This document shows positions 17,104 through 25,886 of a stretch of DNA of 54,124 nucleotides, in pieces; position 1 is the first letter of the stretch; the number at the start of each line of letters is the position of its first letter. The stretch covers positions 1 to 54,124 of the forward strand of contig NZ_JABFVK010000039.1 in the NCBI RefSeq assembly GCF_013362815.1, written 5' to 3'. Under the pieces are notes generated by a model, which saw only the letters and a list, made by a program, of their open reading frames with translations, ran no database searches and was not told where the DNA came from. The translations under genes were made by a program, and so were the position numbers. The DNA is from Hamadaea sp. Lineage in GTDB: Bacteria > Actinomycetota > Actinomycetes > Mycobacteriales > Micromonosporaceae.

Positions 17104-17234
17104 AAGCCGGTACGCATCACGGCCTGCGCCGCCCGCGACCGTACCGAACGGTAACCACTGTGGACGGCAGCCGGAAGCCTCTGCTCGGCTCGTTGTCCGC
17201 AGCCGGGTCGGGCCATCGATGTCGTGGCATGGTG

Positions 17235-17270
17235 AGGGTCGCCCACCCGCAAAGGCGAGTGGACGACCCT
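17235..17270 (-). terminator. Terminator of the P-domain protein gene
   Basis: A 16-bp stem runs from 17235 to 17270 with a 4-nt loop (AAAG). Two positions pair as C opposite A on the plus strand but as G-U in the minus-strand transcript. It starts about 19 nt beyond the stop at 17289. Confidence 0.85.
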
Positions 17271-17288
17271 TGCCACTACAGCTGTGAC

Positions 17289-19901
17289 CTACAAGGTGAG
17301 GGTCCAGCTGTTGATGTAGCCGGTGTCGGCGCTGGCGGCGTCTTGTACGCGCAGGTTCCAGGTGCCGTTGCGGACTTCGCTAGACAGATTGACTGTGTAG
17401 GTGGTGTCGATGTTGTCGGCGCTGCCACCGGTGCGGTTCTGCAGGGTGTAGACCGATCCGTCCGGCGCGACGAGGGAGACGACGAGGTCGCCGATGTAGG
17501 TGTGCACGATGTGCACCTCCACCGTCGAGGTCGAAGACGCGTTGCCCGAGCAGCCCGAAATGGTGATGGGGCTGTTGACGGTGGTGTTGTCGGGGATGGT
17601 GACGTCGGTGCCGTTGGAGCCGGTGCAGGTCACCGGCGGAGCAGCGGCGAGGTTGAGCGTCCAGGAGTTGATGTAGCCGGTGTCGGCGCTGGCGGCGTCT
17701 TGTACGCGCAGGTTCCAGGTGCCGTTGGCCACCTCGCTGGACAGGTTGACGGTGTACGTGGTGTCGATGTTGTCGGCGCTGCCACCGGTGCGGTTCTGCA
17801 GGGTGTAGACCGATCCGTCCGGCGCGACGAGGGAGACCACGAGGTCGCCGATGTAGGTGTGCACGATGTGCACCTCCACCGTCGAACCCGCCGACGCGTT
17901 GCCGGCGCAGCCGGAGATGGTGATGGGGCTGTTCACCGTGGTGTTGTCCGGGATCGTCACGTCGTTCGGGTTCGTCCCGGAGCAGCCCGCCGGTCCGGTC
18001 ACCGTCAGGCTGTAGGTGACCGAATGTGAGGCCGACGCTGAGGTGCCGGTGATCGTGATCGGATAGGTGCCCGCCGCTGCGGACGACGACACGGTGAACG
18101 TCGCGGTCGCCGAACCGCCCGCGGTCACCGAACTGGGGCTGAACGACACGGTCACCCCGGCCGGGGCGCCGCTGGCGGACAGCGTGACAGTTTCGGCCGA
18201 GCCCGAGACGACTGCCGTGCTCACGGTCGCCGTCGTGGATCCGCCCGGTGCGGCGCTGCCCGAGGTGGGCGAGACGCCGACCGAGAAGTCGTTGCCGACC
18301 GGCGTACTGCAACCGGGGAGCGTGAACGAGTGCAGGTGGGTCTTCCAGTTGAAGTTGCCCGTCGCGGCCAGGTACTCCTGCGCGTACCAGAAGGTGCAGC
18401 CGTCAGCGGGATCGACGCCCATGGACGAGTAGTCGCCCCAGCGAGAGTAGGAGGTCTGCGAGCCGGTGCCCGCCTTGAGCGTGGTCTCGCCCTGTGTCAT
18501 CGTCCCCAGCGCGTCGCCGGCGAGCCGGCCGGTGACCCGGATTCCGGGGTTGAGCGATGACGAGGACGCGGAGTAGCCCAAGCCGATGTTGCCGACCTTG
18601 TCGAGCGCGATCGAACCCATCCACCGATAGGTGCTGTCCGGGGCGAATGTGCCCTGCTGGTAGACCGACGGCGTGCCGGAAAGACCGCGCAACTCGTACC
18701 ACCGCACGCCGACCGAGGACCCGGCGACCACGGCGTGGTTGACGACGACCGCCTCGTGGTCGCCGAAGTTGCGGTAGGACAGGCTGAACATCAGCCGGTC
18801 CGACAAGGAGTCCAACTGCTGGCTCGTGCCGGACTGCGCAATGCATGTGCCCGACGAGCCGCAGGCTGCGGTGTAGGAGGCGACCGTCAGGCTGGTCGGA
18901 CCGGTGAACGTGGTGTTGGCGGTGTTCGACCAGTCGACGTGGAACTTCCAGAAGACCAGGGAGGTCGACGTGGTGCCGAGCGCGACGACGGTGTTCGGCT
19001 CGCCCGACGGGGGAGCGGTGCCGCCCTCGAAGTCCGCGCCGAGCAGTCCGCCGTAGCTGGTGGAGGTTGTGAAGCACTGCTGGGTCGCGGTCGTCCCGGC
19101 CAGCATCGCCGACCGGTTCATCGCGCAGTCTTCCGCGCCGAGGAACGCGGTTCCGGCGGCGTTGAACAGGTTGTAGGTGATGTAGTACGCGTCCGGCCAG
19201 ACCGACAACTTCGGGTAGTCGGGGAAGGAGGCGTACTGGAACGAATAGCGGTTCCACGCTCCGGTGGCGTCGGCGGTCTGCGACACAGCGACGCACTCGT
19301 AGAACGGGCCGGAGGTCTGCACGTTCGCGAACTGGGTGATCACCCAGCGGTTCGCCAGCGCATCCCAGCGTACGACGCCGTCACCGTCGTTGGTGGACTG
19401 ACAAGCGCCGCCGAACCCGGAGAACAGGGTGTTGGTGGCGGCCGGTCCGTACTGCACGGTGCCGGTCTTGGAGAACACGGCGAAGCCGGTGTTGACGATC
19501 TCGACGATCTGCGTCGAGCCGACGGCGGCGTTGGTGTCCGGCGGGATGCCGGTCACGGAGAAGCTGCCCTGCGGTCCGGAGAACCCTTGCCCGAGACCGT
19601 CGAAACCGGTGCCGACGGTGGGAGCGGCCGGACCGATCGCAGTCTGCACGACCGGATCGGCGTGTACGCCGTGCCCGCGGTTGGGCATCGTGTGGATCGG
19701 CTCGTTCTCGGCCTGCTCGTCACGCAGCGGCTGCGCGGCCATCTGTGCCAGCGGGATCGAGTGATCGTGGTGGTCCTCGTAACGGATCGTGCTGTGCGGC
19801 GCGGGTGCCGCCTGAGCGGAGGCCGCGGTAGCGGCCAGACCGGCGGCAGCCAGCACCATGCCGGCGACCGCCGACAGGATGCGCCTGGGGGTTGACGCCA
19901 T
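17289..19901 (-). CDS. Secreted protein with Ig-like domain and two C-terminal P-domains (proprotein-convertase type)
   Basis: 870-residue exported protein. ATG at 19901 follows GAAGGG at 7 nt. The signal peptide covers about 1-32 (MASTPRR, hydrophobic, SAQA). Residues about 100-520 match the paralogue at 15104-16750 ([59 protein letters not shown]). A Ser/Thr-rich Ig-like module (about 530-640) is followed by two P/Homo B domains (about 645-755 and 760-870), each with [19 protein letters not shown] and [21 protein letters not shown]-domains usually accompany subtilases or other exported hydrolases as stability or interaction modules. No protease triad is seen here. The last two domains are nearly identical at DNA level. 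Confidence 0.82.
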   Translation of the reverse strand: MASTPRRILSAVAGMVLAAAGLAATAASAQAAPAPHSTIRYEDHHDHSIPLAQMAAQPLRDEQAENEPIHTMPNRGHGVHADPVVQTAIGPAAPTVGTGFDGLGQGFSGPQGSFSVTGIPPDTNAAVGSTQIVEIVNTGFAVFSKTGTVQYGPAATNTLFSGFGGACQSTNDGDGVVRWDALANRWVITQFANVQTSGPFYECVAVSQTADATGAWNRYSFQYASFPDYPKLSVWPDAYYITYNLFNAAGTAFLGAEDCAMNRSAMLAGTTATQQCFTTSTSYGGLLGADFEGGTAPPSGEPNTVVALGTTSTSLVFWKFHVDWSNTANTTFTGPTSLTVASYTAACGSSGTCIAQSGTSQQLDSLSDRLMFSLSYRNFGDHEAVVVNHAVVAGSSVGVRWYELRGLSGTPSVYQQGTFAPDSTYRWMGSIALDKVGNIGLGYSASSSSLNPGIRVTGRLAGDALGTMTQGETTLKAGTGSQTSYSRWGDYSSMGVDPADGCTFWYAQEYLAATGNFNWKTHLHSFTLPGCSTPVGNDFSVGVSPTSGSAAPGGSTTATVSTAVVSGSAETVTLSASGAPAGVTVSFSPSSVTAGGSATATFTVSSSAAAGTYPITITGTSASASHSVTYSLTVTGPAGCSGTNPNDVTIPDNTTVNSPITISGCAGNASAGSTVEVHIVHTYIGDLVVSLVAPDGSVYTLQNRTGGSADNIDTTYTVNLSSEVANGTWNLRVQDAASADTGYINSWTLNLAAAPPVTCTGSNGTDVTIPDNTTVNSPITISGCSGNASSTSTVEVHIVHTYIGDLVVSLVAPDGSVYTLQNRTGGSADNIDTTYTVNLSSEVRNGTWNLRVQDAASADTGYINSWTLTL
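17296..17957 (-). repeat. Tandem duplication encoding the two P-domains
   Basis: Two blocks with a period of 357 bp (119 codons), for example the same word at 17310 and 17667. Long runs are identical, including synonymous positions, pointing to recent duplication or gene conversion. Confidence 0.85.
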
Positions 19902-20070
19902 GACAGTGCCCTTCACGAGAGCGGACGGGTCGTGCCCGTGTCGGCGTCATCCTCAGACAAAGATGAGCATCAACTCAATTGATGTGCATGGCACGATGTA
20001 ATCCCGACCGCGTTCATGGGGCGGCCAGGACGGCACTGCGCTCCGATTTCACGCCGAGCGCCGCCTCCTG

Positions 20071-20086
20071 ATGACAATATTGTCAT
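20071..20086. promoter_or_regulatory. Perfect 16-bp AT-rich palindrome ATGACAATATTGTCAT
   Basis: It stands 170 bp upstream of the minus-strand start at 19901 and just beyond the lipoprotein stop at 20096. Such an AT-rich perfect palindrome is unlikely by chance in this GC background and resembles a MarR- or GntR-type operator. Similar words occur upstream of two other exported-protein genes. A second dyad, CATCAA-N5-TTGATG, lies at 19969-19985. Confidence 0.6.
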
Positions 20087-20095
20087 TCACCGATT

Positions 20096-20569
20096 TCACT
20101 CGACCGTGACGGTCAAGCTCCACTGGTACTGCGGCGGGCCCTGTGGGTCGCCCGCATGCGGGGCGGTGTGCATGGTGACTTTCGCGGTGCCAGCCGCGTG
20201 GGCCGTGCAGTCGGCGGCCATCGAGCCGTCGAGCTGGTTCGTCCCGGTGCACGACAAGACGCTGGGGCTGGAGCTTTCGGCGATCGACCAGGCTTGTACC
20301 GACGGCGGGGCGGCGAGATGCAGCACCTGCCCGGGATGCAGGCAGACAGGTGTCGGCTTCGATGCTCTCGACACCGCCACTGAACGGGACCGGCATCCGC
20401 TCGCGGGTGATTCAGCCGTATCGGGGCTGGTCGAAGGGCTGGCCACCGGTGAACTCGTGACGGCTGGCGCCGAACTCTGTGTCGGCTGCGAAGACGGCTT
20501 CGCGGCTGAGCAAGCGGCCACGGCCAGTAGGGCGGCGACGGCCGACAACGCGACACGGTGAGCGATCAT
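20096..20569 (-). CDS. Small putative lipoprotein
   Basis: 157 residues with no recognised function. ATG at 20569 has GGAGG at 5 nt. A lipoprotein signal is clear: MIAHR, a hydrophobic stretch and VAAC with the lipidated Cys at 20. A low-complexity Ser/Pro/Thr linker follows (about 25-55). The C-terminal 90 residues form a small beta-rich domain with two Cys (VCLHPGQVLHLAAPP and VLSCTG) that may pair, ending QYQWSLTVTVE. It probably sits on the outer face of the membrane. It lies between the P-domain gene and the divergent large propeller gene. Confidence 0.72.
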   Translation of the reverse strand: MIAHRVALSAVAALLAVAACSAAKPSSQPTQSSAPAVTSSPVASPSTSPDTAESPASGCRSRSVAVSRASKPTPVCLHPGQVLHLAAPPSVQAWSIAESSSPSVLSCTGTNQLDGSMAADCTAHAAGTAKVTMHTAPHAGDPQGPPQYQWSLTVTVE

Positions 20570-20758
20570 CTCGGCCTCCGATCTGTCAACGATCATCTCG
20601 TTCTACGGGAACGTTATGGCACCTTCCCTCGACAGTAGTGCCATTGCTCGATGCCGCGAGATCTGGAAGTGTCCCTATTTACCGCTGTCGGTGTCGATGT
20701 CGCCACCCGTCGTCGCTGCCGACGGGCACCCCTTAACGGCATCATCGGGAGGAACCCC

Positions 20759-23596
20759 ATGTCGCTCCTGCCCGCCGGCCGCAGACGCCGGTGGTACATC
20801 GTCACGGCCGCGGTCCTGGCCGTCGCCCTCGCCGGTGGCGGCCTCACCTGGCGACTGATCGAGGCGCACGAAGCCGAAGAACGCGCCGAACTCGCCGCGG
20901 AACTCGCCGGCGAAGGCATACCGCCGGCGCTGGCCAAGCATCTGGCCGACACCATCCCCGAGAACAAGATCGAAGGCATGGAAGGGCCGACCAGTGCCGC
21001 TGAGGAACACTTCCAGGCGTTGGCGTACCCGGACACGGACGTCAGCCTGACCAAGAGCGCCTCGGCCCGCCAGGCCTTCGGGCGACTCTTCGGTCGCGGT
21101 ACCGCGAAGGGTCCGAAGATCCCCGGTGTGTGGACCTCGCTAGGCCCGTCCAAGGCCGTCTATCCTGCCTTCCTCAACCGGCACAGCAGCGAATACGTCA
21201 CCTCCGGCCGGGTCACCGCACTCGCCCTCGACCCCGACTGCACCCAGCTGCGGTGCACGCTGTGGCTCGGCGCGGCCGGTGGTGGAGTTTGGCGTACGGA
21301 CAAAGCCCTGTCCGGCAACGCCGGCTGGGTTCAGGTCTCCGACTCGCTACCCACCAACACCGTAGGTTCGCTGTACTACGACGCCGCCCGCAAGACGCTG
21401 TACGTCGGAACCGGCGAGGCCAACGCGTCCGGCGACTCCGGTGCCGGTCAGGGCGTGTGGAAGTCCACCGACCGCGGCGCCCACTGGACCGCCCTCGGCG
21501 GCAACGCGCTGTTCGTCGGGCGCGCAGTTGCCAACGTCTCCGTCGACCCGACCAATGCATCCACGATCTACGTCTCGACCACTCGATCGGTCCGTGGCGT
21601 GTCCTCGGTGACCGGCGGTGCAGTGTCGATCATCCCCGGCGCACCGAAGTGGGGACTTTACAAGTCGACCGACGGCGGCGCGACGTTCACCTTCATCCAC
21701 AACGGAGCGGCCGACGTCTCGGGCTGCACCGGTGACGCCGTCGAAGCATCCGGTGCGGGGCCGTGCTCGCCGCGAGGCGTACGCAGCTTCGCAATCGACC
21801 CGACGGATCACAACACGCTCTACGCCGGATCTTTCAGTCGGGGCGTCTGGCGGTCCAGTGACGCCGGCGCTACGTGGACGCAGATCAAGACGCCCCTGGT
21901 CGCCGGAGCCAACACCACCAGCCGGCCGATGTTCGCCGTGACCGCCCTGCCCAACGGCGACACGCGCATGTACCTCGGCGAAGGCAGCGCCGGAACCCCG
22001 AAGGCGCAGGTGTGGCGCAGCGACAGCGTACGCACCGGCACGCCGGCGTTCACCTCGCTGACGAGCACCGACCCCGCCGATCGCGGGTACGCCACCACCG
22101 ACTACTGCACCGGACAATGCTGGTACGACAACTTCGTCGTCAGCCCGCCCGGACACCCCGACATCGTCTACGTCGGAGGGTCCTACGTCTACGGCGAAGA
22201 CCACCAGATCTCCAACGCCCGCGCCGTCGTGCTCTCCCAAGACGCCGGGGCCACCTGGTCGGATCTCACCGAGGACGCCACGAGCCCGACCGCTCCCAAC
22301 GGATTGCATCCCGACCAGCACACGCTCATCGCCAACCCGGCCAACCCCCTGCAAGTGTGGGAGGGCTCAGACGGCGGCGTCATGCGTACCGATGGAACTT
22401 TGAGCGACACATCGGCCCGGTGTGACTCGCGAGGCTTGAGCGGCGCGGCCCTCAAGCAGTGCAAGTGGTTGCTCGCGGCCGTGCCCACGAGCTGGACCAG
22501 TCTCAACACCGGTTTGACCACGCTGCAGTTCCAGAGCCTGACCGTGAACCCGGCGGACGGCAAGAACATCCAGGGCGGTACGCAGGACAACGGTACGTTC
22601 GAGACCACCGGATCGTCGGTGGTGTGGCCGCAGACGATCTTCGGCGACGGCGGCCAGTCCGGCTTCGACGCGAGCAATCCGGCGTTCCGGGTGCACACCT
22701 ATTACAACGCGAGCCCGGACATCAATTTCAACAGCGGCAATCCAGCCGACTGGGCTTGGATCGGCGACCCGATCTACGGCACCGAGCCGCAGGCGTTCTA
22801 CGTGCCGATCATCACCGATCCGGTGGTCAGCGGCACGATGTTCGTCGGCACCGGGCACGTGTGGCGCACGACGACCTTCGGCATGGGTTCGATGTCGCAG
22901 GCCGAGTTCCAGAGCCACTGCAACGAGTTCACCGGCGACTACACAGTGACCTGCGGTGACTGGCAGCCGCTCGGCGCGGCCGACGCCTCCGGTCAGCTCA
23001 TCAACGCGGCGTGGGGCGACCGGGCCGGCGGAACCGTCGCCGCGACCGAACGCGCCACCGGCGACCGGAACACGCTGTGGGCGGCCACCGGCACCGGCCG
23101 GGTGTTCGTCTCCCGCAACGCCGATGCCGCGAACCCGGCCGACGTGGCCTTCACTCGTATCGACACCCTCGCGGGCAACGACCCCAACCGGTTCGTCACC
23201 GGCATCGCCGTCGACCCGGCCAACCCGCTGCACGCCTGGATCTCCTACTCCGGCTACGACCAAACCACGCCGACCACACCGGGTCACGTCTTCTCCGTCA
23301 CCTACGACCCGGCCGCCGGCACGGCCACATGGACCTCGCTCGACGGGAACCCGGCGCTGTTCGGCCTGGGCAACCTGCCCGTCAACGACGTCGCGTACGA
23401 CCCGCAGACGCGCGACCTGTTCGTCTCGACCGACTTCGGCGTGCTGCGGCAGAGCGTCCTGCTGCCGGGCACCTGGTTCGTCGCCGGGCTGGGACTGCCC
23501 AACGTCGAGGTCAGCGGCATCACCATCGATCCGAAGAACCGGCAACTGCTCGCGGCCACTCACGGCCGGGGTGCGTACCGGCTGCAATTGCTCTAG
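20759..23596 (+). CDS. Large membrane-anchored or secreted Asp-box beta-propeller (sialidase/VPS10-like)
   Basis: 945-residue exported protein. ATG at 20759 follows GGGAGG at about 6 nt. The N-terminus RRRRW plus a hydrophobic segment (about 12-33) is a signal anchor, followed by an acidic helical stretch (AHEAEERAELAAELAGEG). From about 130 a long propeller carries Asp-box turns: STDRGAHW, STDGGATF, SSDAGATW and SQDAGATW. There is also LGAAGGGVWRT, typical of exo-sialidase/xyloglucanase-like sortilin propellers, and ATHGRGAYRLQLL at the end. No catalytic assignment can be made. The overall plan (anchor, acidic linker, propeller) recalls the gene at 15104-16750. Confidence 0.8.
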   Translation: MSLLPAGRRRRWYIVTAAVLAVALAGGGLTWRLIEAHEAEERAELAAELAGEGIPPALAKHLADTIPENKIEGMEGPTSAAEEHFQALAYPDTDVSLTKSASARQAFGRLFGRGTAKGPKIPGVWTSLGPSKAVYPAFLNRHSSEYVTSGRVTALALDPDCTQLRCTLWLGAAGGGVWRTDKALSGNAGWVQVSDSLPTNTVGSLYYDAARKTLYVGTGEANASGDSGAGQGVWKSTDRGAHWTALGGNALFVGRAVANVSVDPTNASTIYVSTTRSVRGVSSVTGGAVSIIPGAPKWGLYKSTDGGATFTFIHNGAADVSGCTGDAVEASGAGPCSPRGVRSFAIDPTDHNTLYAGSFSRGVWRSSDAGATWTQIKTPLVAGANTTSRPMFAVTALPNGDTRMYLGEGSAGTPKAQVWRSDSVRTGTPAFTSLTSTDPADRGYATTDYCTGQCWYDNFVVSPPGHPDIVYVGGSYVYGEDHQISNARAVVLSQDAGATWSDLTEDATSPTAPNGLHPDQHTLIANPANPLQVWEGSDGGVMRTDGTLSDTSARCDSRGLSGAALKQCKWLLAAVPTSWTSLNTGLTTLQFQSLTVNPADGKNIQGGTQDNGTFETTGSSVVWPQTIFGDGGQSGFDASNPAFRVHTYYNASPDINFNSGNPADWAWIGDPIYGTEPQAFYVPIITDPVVSGTMFVGTGHVWRTTTFGMGSMSQAEFQSHCNEFTGDYTVTCGDWQPLGAADASGQLINAAWGDRAGGTVAATERATGDRNTLWAATGTGRVFVSRNADAANPADVAFTRIDTLAGNDPNRFVTGIAVDPANPLHAWISYSGYDQTTPTTPGHVFSVTYDPAAGTATWTSLDGNPALFGLGNLPVNDVAYDPQTRDLFVSTDFGVLRQSVLLPGTWFVAGLGLPNVEVSGITIDPKNRQLLAATHGRGAYRLQLL

Positions 23597-23603
23597 TCCA
23601 ACG

Positions 23604-23635
23604 ACGGGGCGGCCGGGCTCATCCCGCCGCCCCGT
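23604..23635 (+). terminator. Terminator after the large propeller gene
   Basis: 10-bp stem ACGGGGCGGC / GCCGCCCCGT, loop 12 nt, followed by TTT, eight nucleotides past the stop at 23596. Confidence 0.8.
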
Positions 23636-23712
23636 TTACTCCTGCCCGTCGAGAGCACAACCGCTTCGCGACCCAATGCCGCAATGTCATGGCGCAGGGC
23701 GAGCCGGACTCG

Positions 23713-24144
23713 TCAATGGTCTCCTGAGGCGAGGTCGGCGAACGGAAGCGGACAACAGTCGGTCGTCGCGCAAGCGGCCAGGTCGTCACAGCCGGCGTCG
23801 AGCGCGGCGCGCAAGCTCGTGGCGATGACTTGCAAGTCGGCGATCTTCGCCTCGATCTCCGACAGCTTCGTTGCGGCTCGGCGTTGCAGGCTCGTGTCGC
23901 GTCGGCGGCTGTGCCGATGCGTACCGAGGTCCACCAACTCAGCCACTTCGTCGAGGGTGAACCCGAGACGCTGCGCGGTCTTGATCACGCGCAGGTTGGT
24001 CAGCGCTTCGCGGGGATACAGGCGATGCCCGCCGGTACTGCGTCGCGGTTCGGCTAGCAGGCCTCGACGTTCGTAATACCGCAACGTCTGCGGATTGACT
24101 CCGGCGGCCTCGGCGAGTTCGCCACTACGGAGGCCGGTGGTCAT
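23713..24144 (-). CDS. MerR-family metal- or thiol-responsive regulator
   Basis: 143-residue regulator. The winged helix at the N-terminus reads LRSGELAEAAGVNPQTLRYY, followed by ERRGLLAEPRR; a dimerisation helix lies at about 80-115. The C-terminal tail is Cys-rich (CDDLAACATTDCCPLP, about 120-135), which in this family points to metal or thiol sensing. ATG at 24144 overlaps the stop of the upstream gene as ATGA, so the two are translationally coupled and transcribed from the operator at about 24505-24535. It likely activates its own operon by twisting the long spacer between the -35 and -10 boxes (family mechanism). Confidence 0.9.
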   Translation of the reverse strand: MTTGLRSGELAEAAGVNPQTLRYYERRGLLAEPRRSTGGHRLYPREALTNLRVIKTAQRLGFTLDEVAELVDLGTHRHSRRRDTSLQRRAATKLSEIEAKIADLQVIATSLRAALDAGCDDLAACATTDCCPLPFADLASGDH

Positions 24145-24494
24145 GACTCGCTCCGCATTTGAGCGGCCCGGTCTTGGATAGCGTCGAGGACCTCCGCCTG
24201 CCCGGCTGGGACTTCGACGTCCAGGCGTACAAGTCCTGGCTGCATCGTATCGACGGTGAAGGCGAAGAACGAACAGCATTGCGTCTCGCGGTCGGTTAGA
24301 TCGCGGACGCTATCGACCAGGCCGAGCTCGCCCGCGAGGGTGAGGCGCAGGTGTTGTGGGCCGAGGCGTTCCGCGGCGCGGACGGATACTGCGAACAGCG
24401 CGTCGAACTCGGCCAGGCGTAGCGGCTTCTCGGCGGTCGGCAGTGTGCAGGCCTCCGGCACCCACCCCAGGTCAGCGGGGCTTTGATCGGTCAT
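24141..24494 (-). CDS. MerR-controlled CCSFF-motif protein of unknown function
   Basis: 117-residue soluble protein, first gene of the MerR operon. The ATG at 24494 lies about 10 bp from the operator, so the transcript has a very short leader and no strong ribosome site. Residues include WVPEACTLPTAEKPLRLAEF at about 10-29 and DRETQCCSFFAF near 70-80; these Cys residues could bind a metal or react with thiols (inference). Proteins with this CTLP...CCSFF pattern recur in actinobacteria next to MerR regulators, but I know of no established function. Confidence 0.75.
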   Translation of the reverse strand: MTDQSPADLGWVPEACTLPTAEKPLRLAEFDALFAVSVRAAERLGPQHLRLTLAGELGLVDSVRDLTDRETQCCSFFAFTVDTMQPGLVRLDVEVPAGQAEVLDAIQDRAAQMRSES

Positions 24495-24504
24495 GGTCCC
24501 ACGG

Positions 24505-24535
24505 TAAACCTGTACCCGGGTACCGGATGCAAGCC
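24505..24535 (-). promoter_or_regulatory. MerR-type operator/promoter
   Basis: On the minus strand TTGCAT is followed by a dyad centred on GTACCCGGGTAC (24512-24523) and then TTACCG, giving a spacer of about 19 bp. This long spacer with a central dyad is diagnostic of MerR-activated promoters. Confidence 0.8.
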
Positions 24536-24614
24536 CGGCGGCCGCAAACTCATCCGCGGAGCCGGTCAGCATCGCGTGACGCGGCCTGGACGCGGCCGCG
24601 TCACGACGCGATTC

Positions 24615-25202
24615 CTAAGCGGACAGCACGAGCTTGACGCCCTGATGGCCGAACGGAATGCCAGTCCGGATTGGACCTCGCTGCGGCGACTGCGCGTGCA
24701 GCACGGACTGGGCTCGCGCGGTGTCGATGAGCTTGTCGAACGGTCCGCGCGTGAAGTCGTAGACGATGACCCGGCCGCCGGGTCGCAACACCCGGGCCAG
24801 CTCGGGCACCGCTGCCTCCGGATCGGCCCAGTGATGCAGGCTGAACGAGGAAACGATCACGTCGACGCTCGCATCCGGCAAGGGAAGGTCTGTCACATCG
24901 CCCGTGATCGCCTCGGCGCGATCGGCGAACGGAGCCAGGTTGCGCCGGGCAGCGGCGATCATGTCGGCGGACAGGTCCACGCCTTTCAGCTTCAGATCCG
25001 GGCGCTGGCGTGCGAGCTCGACGAGCAGTACGCCGGGACCGGTGCCGACGTCGAGGATCGTGACGCCCTGTGGCGCCTCGGCGGCGATGTCGCGAGCGAG
25101 CCGGCGATAGACGCGTCGTAGTACGAAGCGGGCCATGACGTCGTAGAAGCCGGTGCCGTGCCCGGTGAATGCGCCGTCCGGGGAGTTGCCGTGACCGAAC
25201 AT
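24615..25202 (-). CDS. SAM-dependent class I methyltransferase
   Basis: 195-residue cytosolic enzyme. ATG at 25202 has AGGAG at 5 nt. The SAM-binding motif I reads ILDVGTGPGVLL (about 50-61), followed by acidic GVDLSADM, motif II SVDVIVSSFSLHHW and motif III LRPGGRVIVYD, the Methyltransf_11/UbiE pattern. The substrate is unknown. It is divergent from a MarR regulator 87 bp away, with two related AGTTG/CAAC sites between them, so it is probably that regulator's target. Confidence 0.9.
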   Translation of the reverse strand: MFGHGNSPDGAFTGHGTGFYDVMARFVLRRVYRRLARDIAAEAPQGVTILDVGTGPGVLLVELARQRPDLKLKGVDLSADMIAAARRNLAPFADRAEAITGDVTDLPLPDASVDVIVSSFSLHHWADPEAAVPELARVLRPGGRVIVYDFTRGPFDKLIDTARAQSVLHAQSPQRGPIRTGIPFGHQGVKLVLSA

Positions 25203-25214
25203 CGAAGCTCCTAA

Positions 25215-25270
25215 AGTTGCAAGATACAACTGTCACCTCGACGGTACACTCGACAGTTGTATGACGCAAC
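25215..25270. promoter_or_regulatory. Pair of MarR-like operator sites
   Basis: AGTTGCAAGATACAACT (25215-25231) and AGTTGTATGACGCAAC (25255-25270), both imperfect AGTTG...CAAC dyads, lie in the divergent methyltransferase/marR region. The second overlaps the probable marR transcript start. Confidence 0.65.
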
Positions 25271-25289
25271 CATTCACGTGGGGATGCCG

Positions 25290-25778
25290 ATGAAGCCCGA
25301 GATGGACCCGCACCACCTGCACGAGCTGTTCATGGATCTCATGCTCGTGACCGGGCTGCTTCAGCCCGGGGGCTATCTGCCGGGCCGTCAGGTGCCCATG
25401 TCGCAGGCCTTCGCGCTGCATCAACTGGACTCGGGGGAACCCTTGTCCCAGCAAGAACTCGCCGACCGGCTCAACCTGGAGAAGAGTTCGGTCAGCCGGT
25501 TGGTCACCGAGCTGGAGCGGCAAGGCCTGGTCGAACGGCGACGGGACCCGGCCAACGGCAGGAACTATCGGCTGCAGATCACCGAGGCCGGCCGAGCGCT
25601 GCATGCCCGCCTGGCTGCCACCTTCCACGACAGCTACGTGCGCTGGGTCGACGCCATGACCTCCGATGAGCGCCAGGCGCTCGCCGTCGGGCTGTCGGCG
25701 TTCGTCCGGGAGGTACGCGCGCACCCGCTGCATAGCCCGGCTCGGGGTGCGCCAAGCGGCCCCAAGCGCGCTGTTTAG
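25290..25778 (+). CDS. MarR-family transcriptional regulator
   Basis: 162-residue winged-helix repressor. ATG at 25290 is favoured by GTGGGG 6 nt upstream; ATG at 25284 and TTG at 25257 are in frame. The winged helix reads LSQQELADRLNLEKSSVSRLVTELERQGLVERR (about 56-88), with wing RDPANGRNYRLQIT. Dimerisation helices occupy both ends. The neighbouring divergent methyltransferase and the shared operators suggest autoregulation and control of that gene. Confidence 0.9.
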   Translation: MKPEMDPHHLHELFMDLMLVTGLLQPGGYLPGRQVPMSQAFALHQLDSGEPLSQQELADRLNLEKSSVSRLVTELERQGLVERRRDPANGRNYRLQITEAGRALHARLAATFHDSYVRWVDAMTSDERQALAVGLSAFVREVRAHPLHSPARGAPSGPKRAV

Positions 25779-25886
25779 TCGTCTTTGCCGGATTCTCGGC
25801 AATCATGCGATTTGACGATGTACAGCGGTGACGCGGCGGTCTTAGCCTGAAAGGAAGCCGGGTTCATAGCACCTTCGGGGGTGGAC

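Larger units (their letters stand above)
16751..17234. other. Gene-free upstream region with a strong hairpin
   Basis: This 480-bp stretch lies between the stop-side of one secreted-protein gene and the start of its paralogue. It contains a TGACAA-type site (16873-16888), a long hairpin (17067-17103) and a short dyad ACCGT-N5-ACGGT near 17140. Reading frames here lack actinobacterial codon bias. No known riboswitch core was recognised. Confidence 0.45.

Noticed and set aside
16751-17234. Cobalamin or c-di-AMP riboswitch
   Set aside because: No recognisable conserved core (for example the B12 box) could be found in either orientation.
16878-17276. 132-codon minus-strand frame in the gene-free region
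   Set aside because: It lies across a terminator and a strong hairpin, with atypical codon use and no ribosome site.
17289-17990. Possible CRISPR or satellite array
   Set aside because: The repeat is a 357-bp protein-domain duplication in frame, without spacer-repeat alternation.
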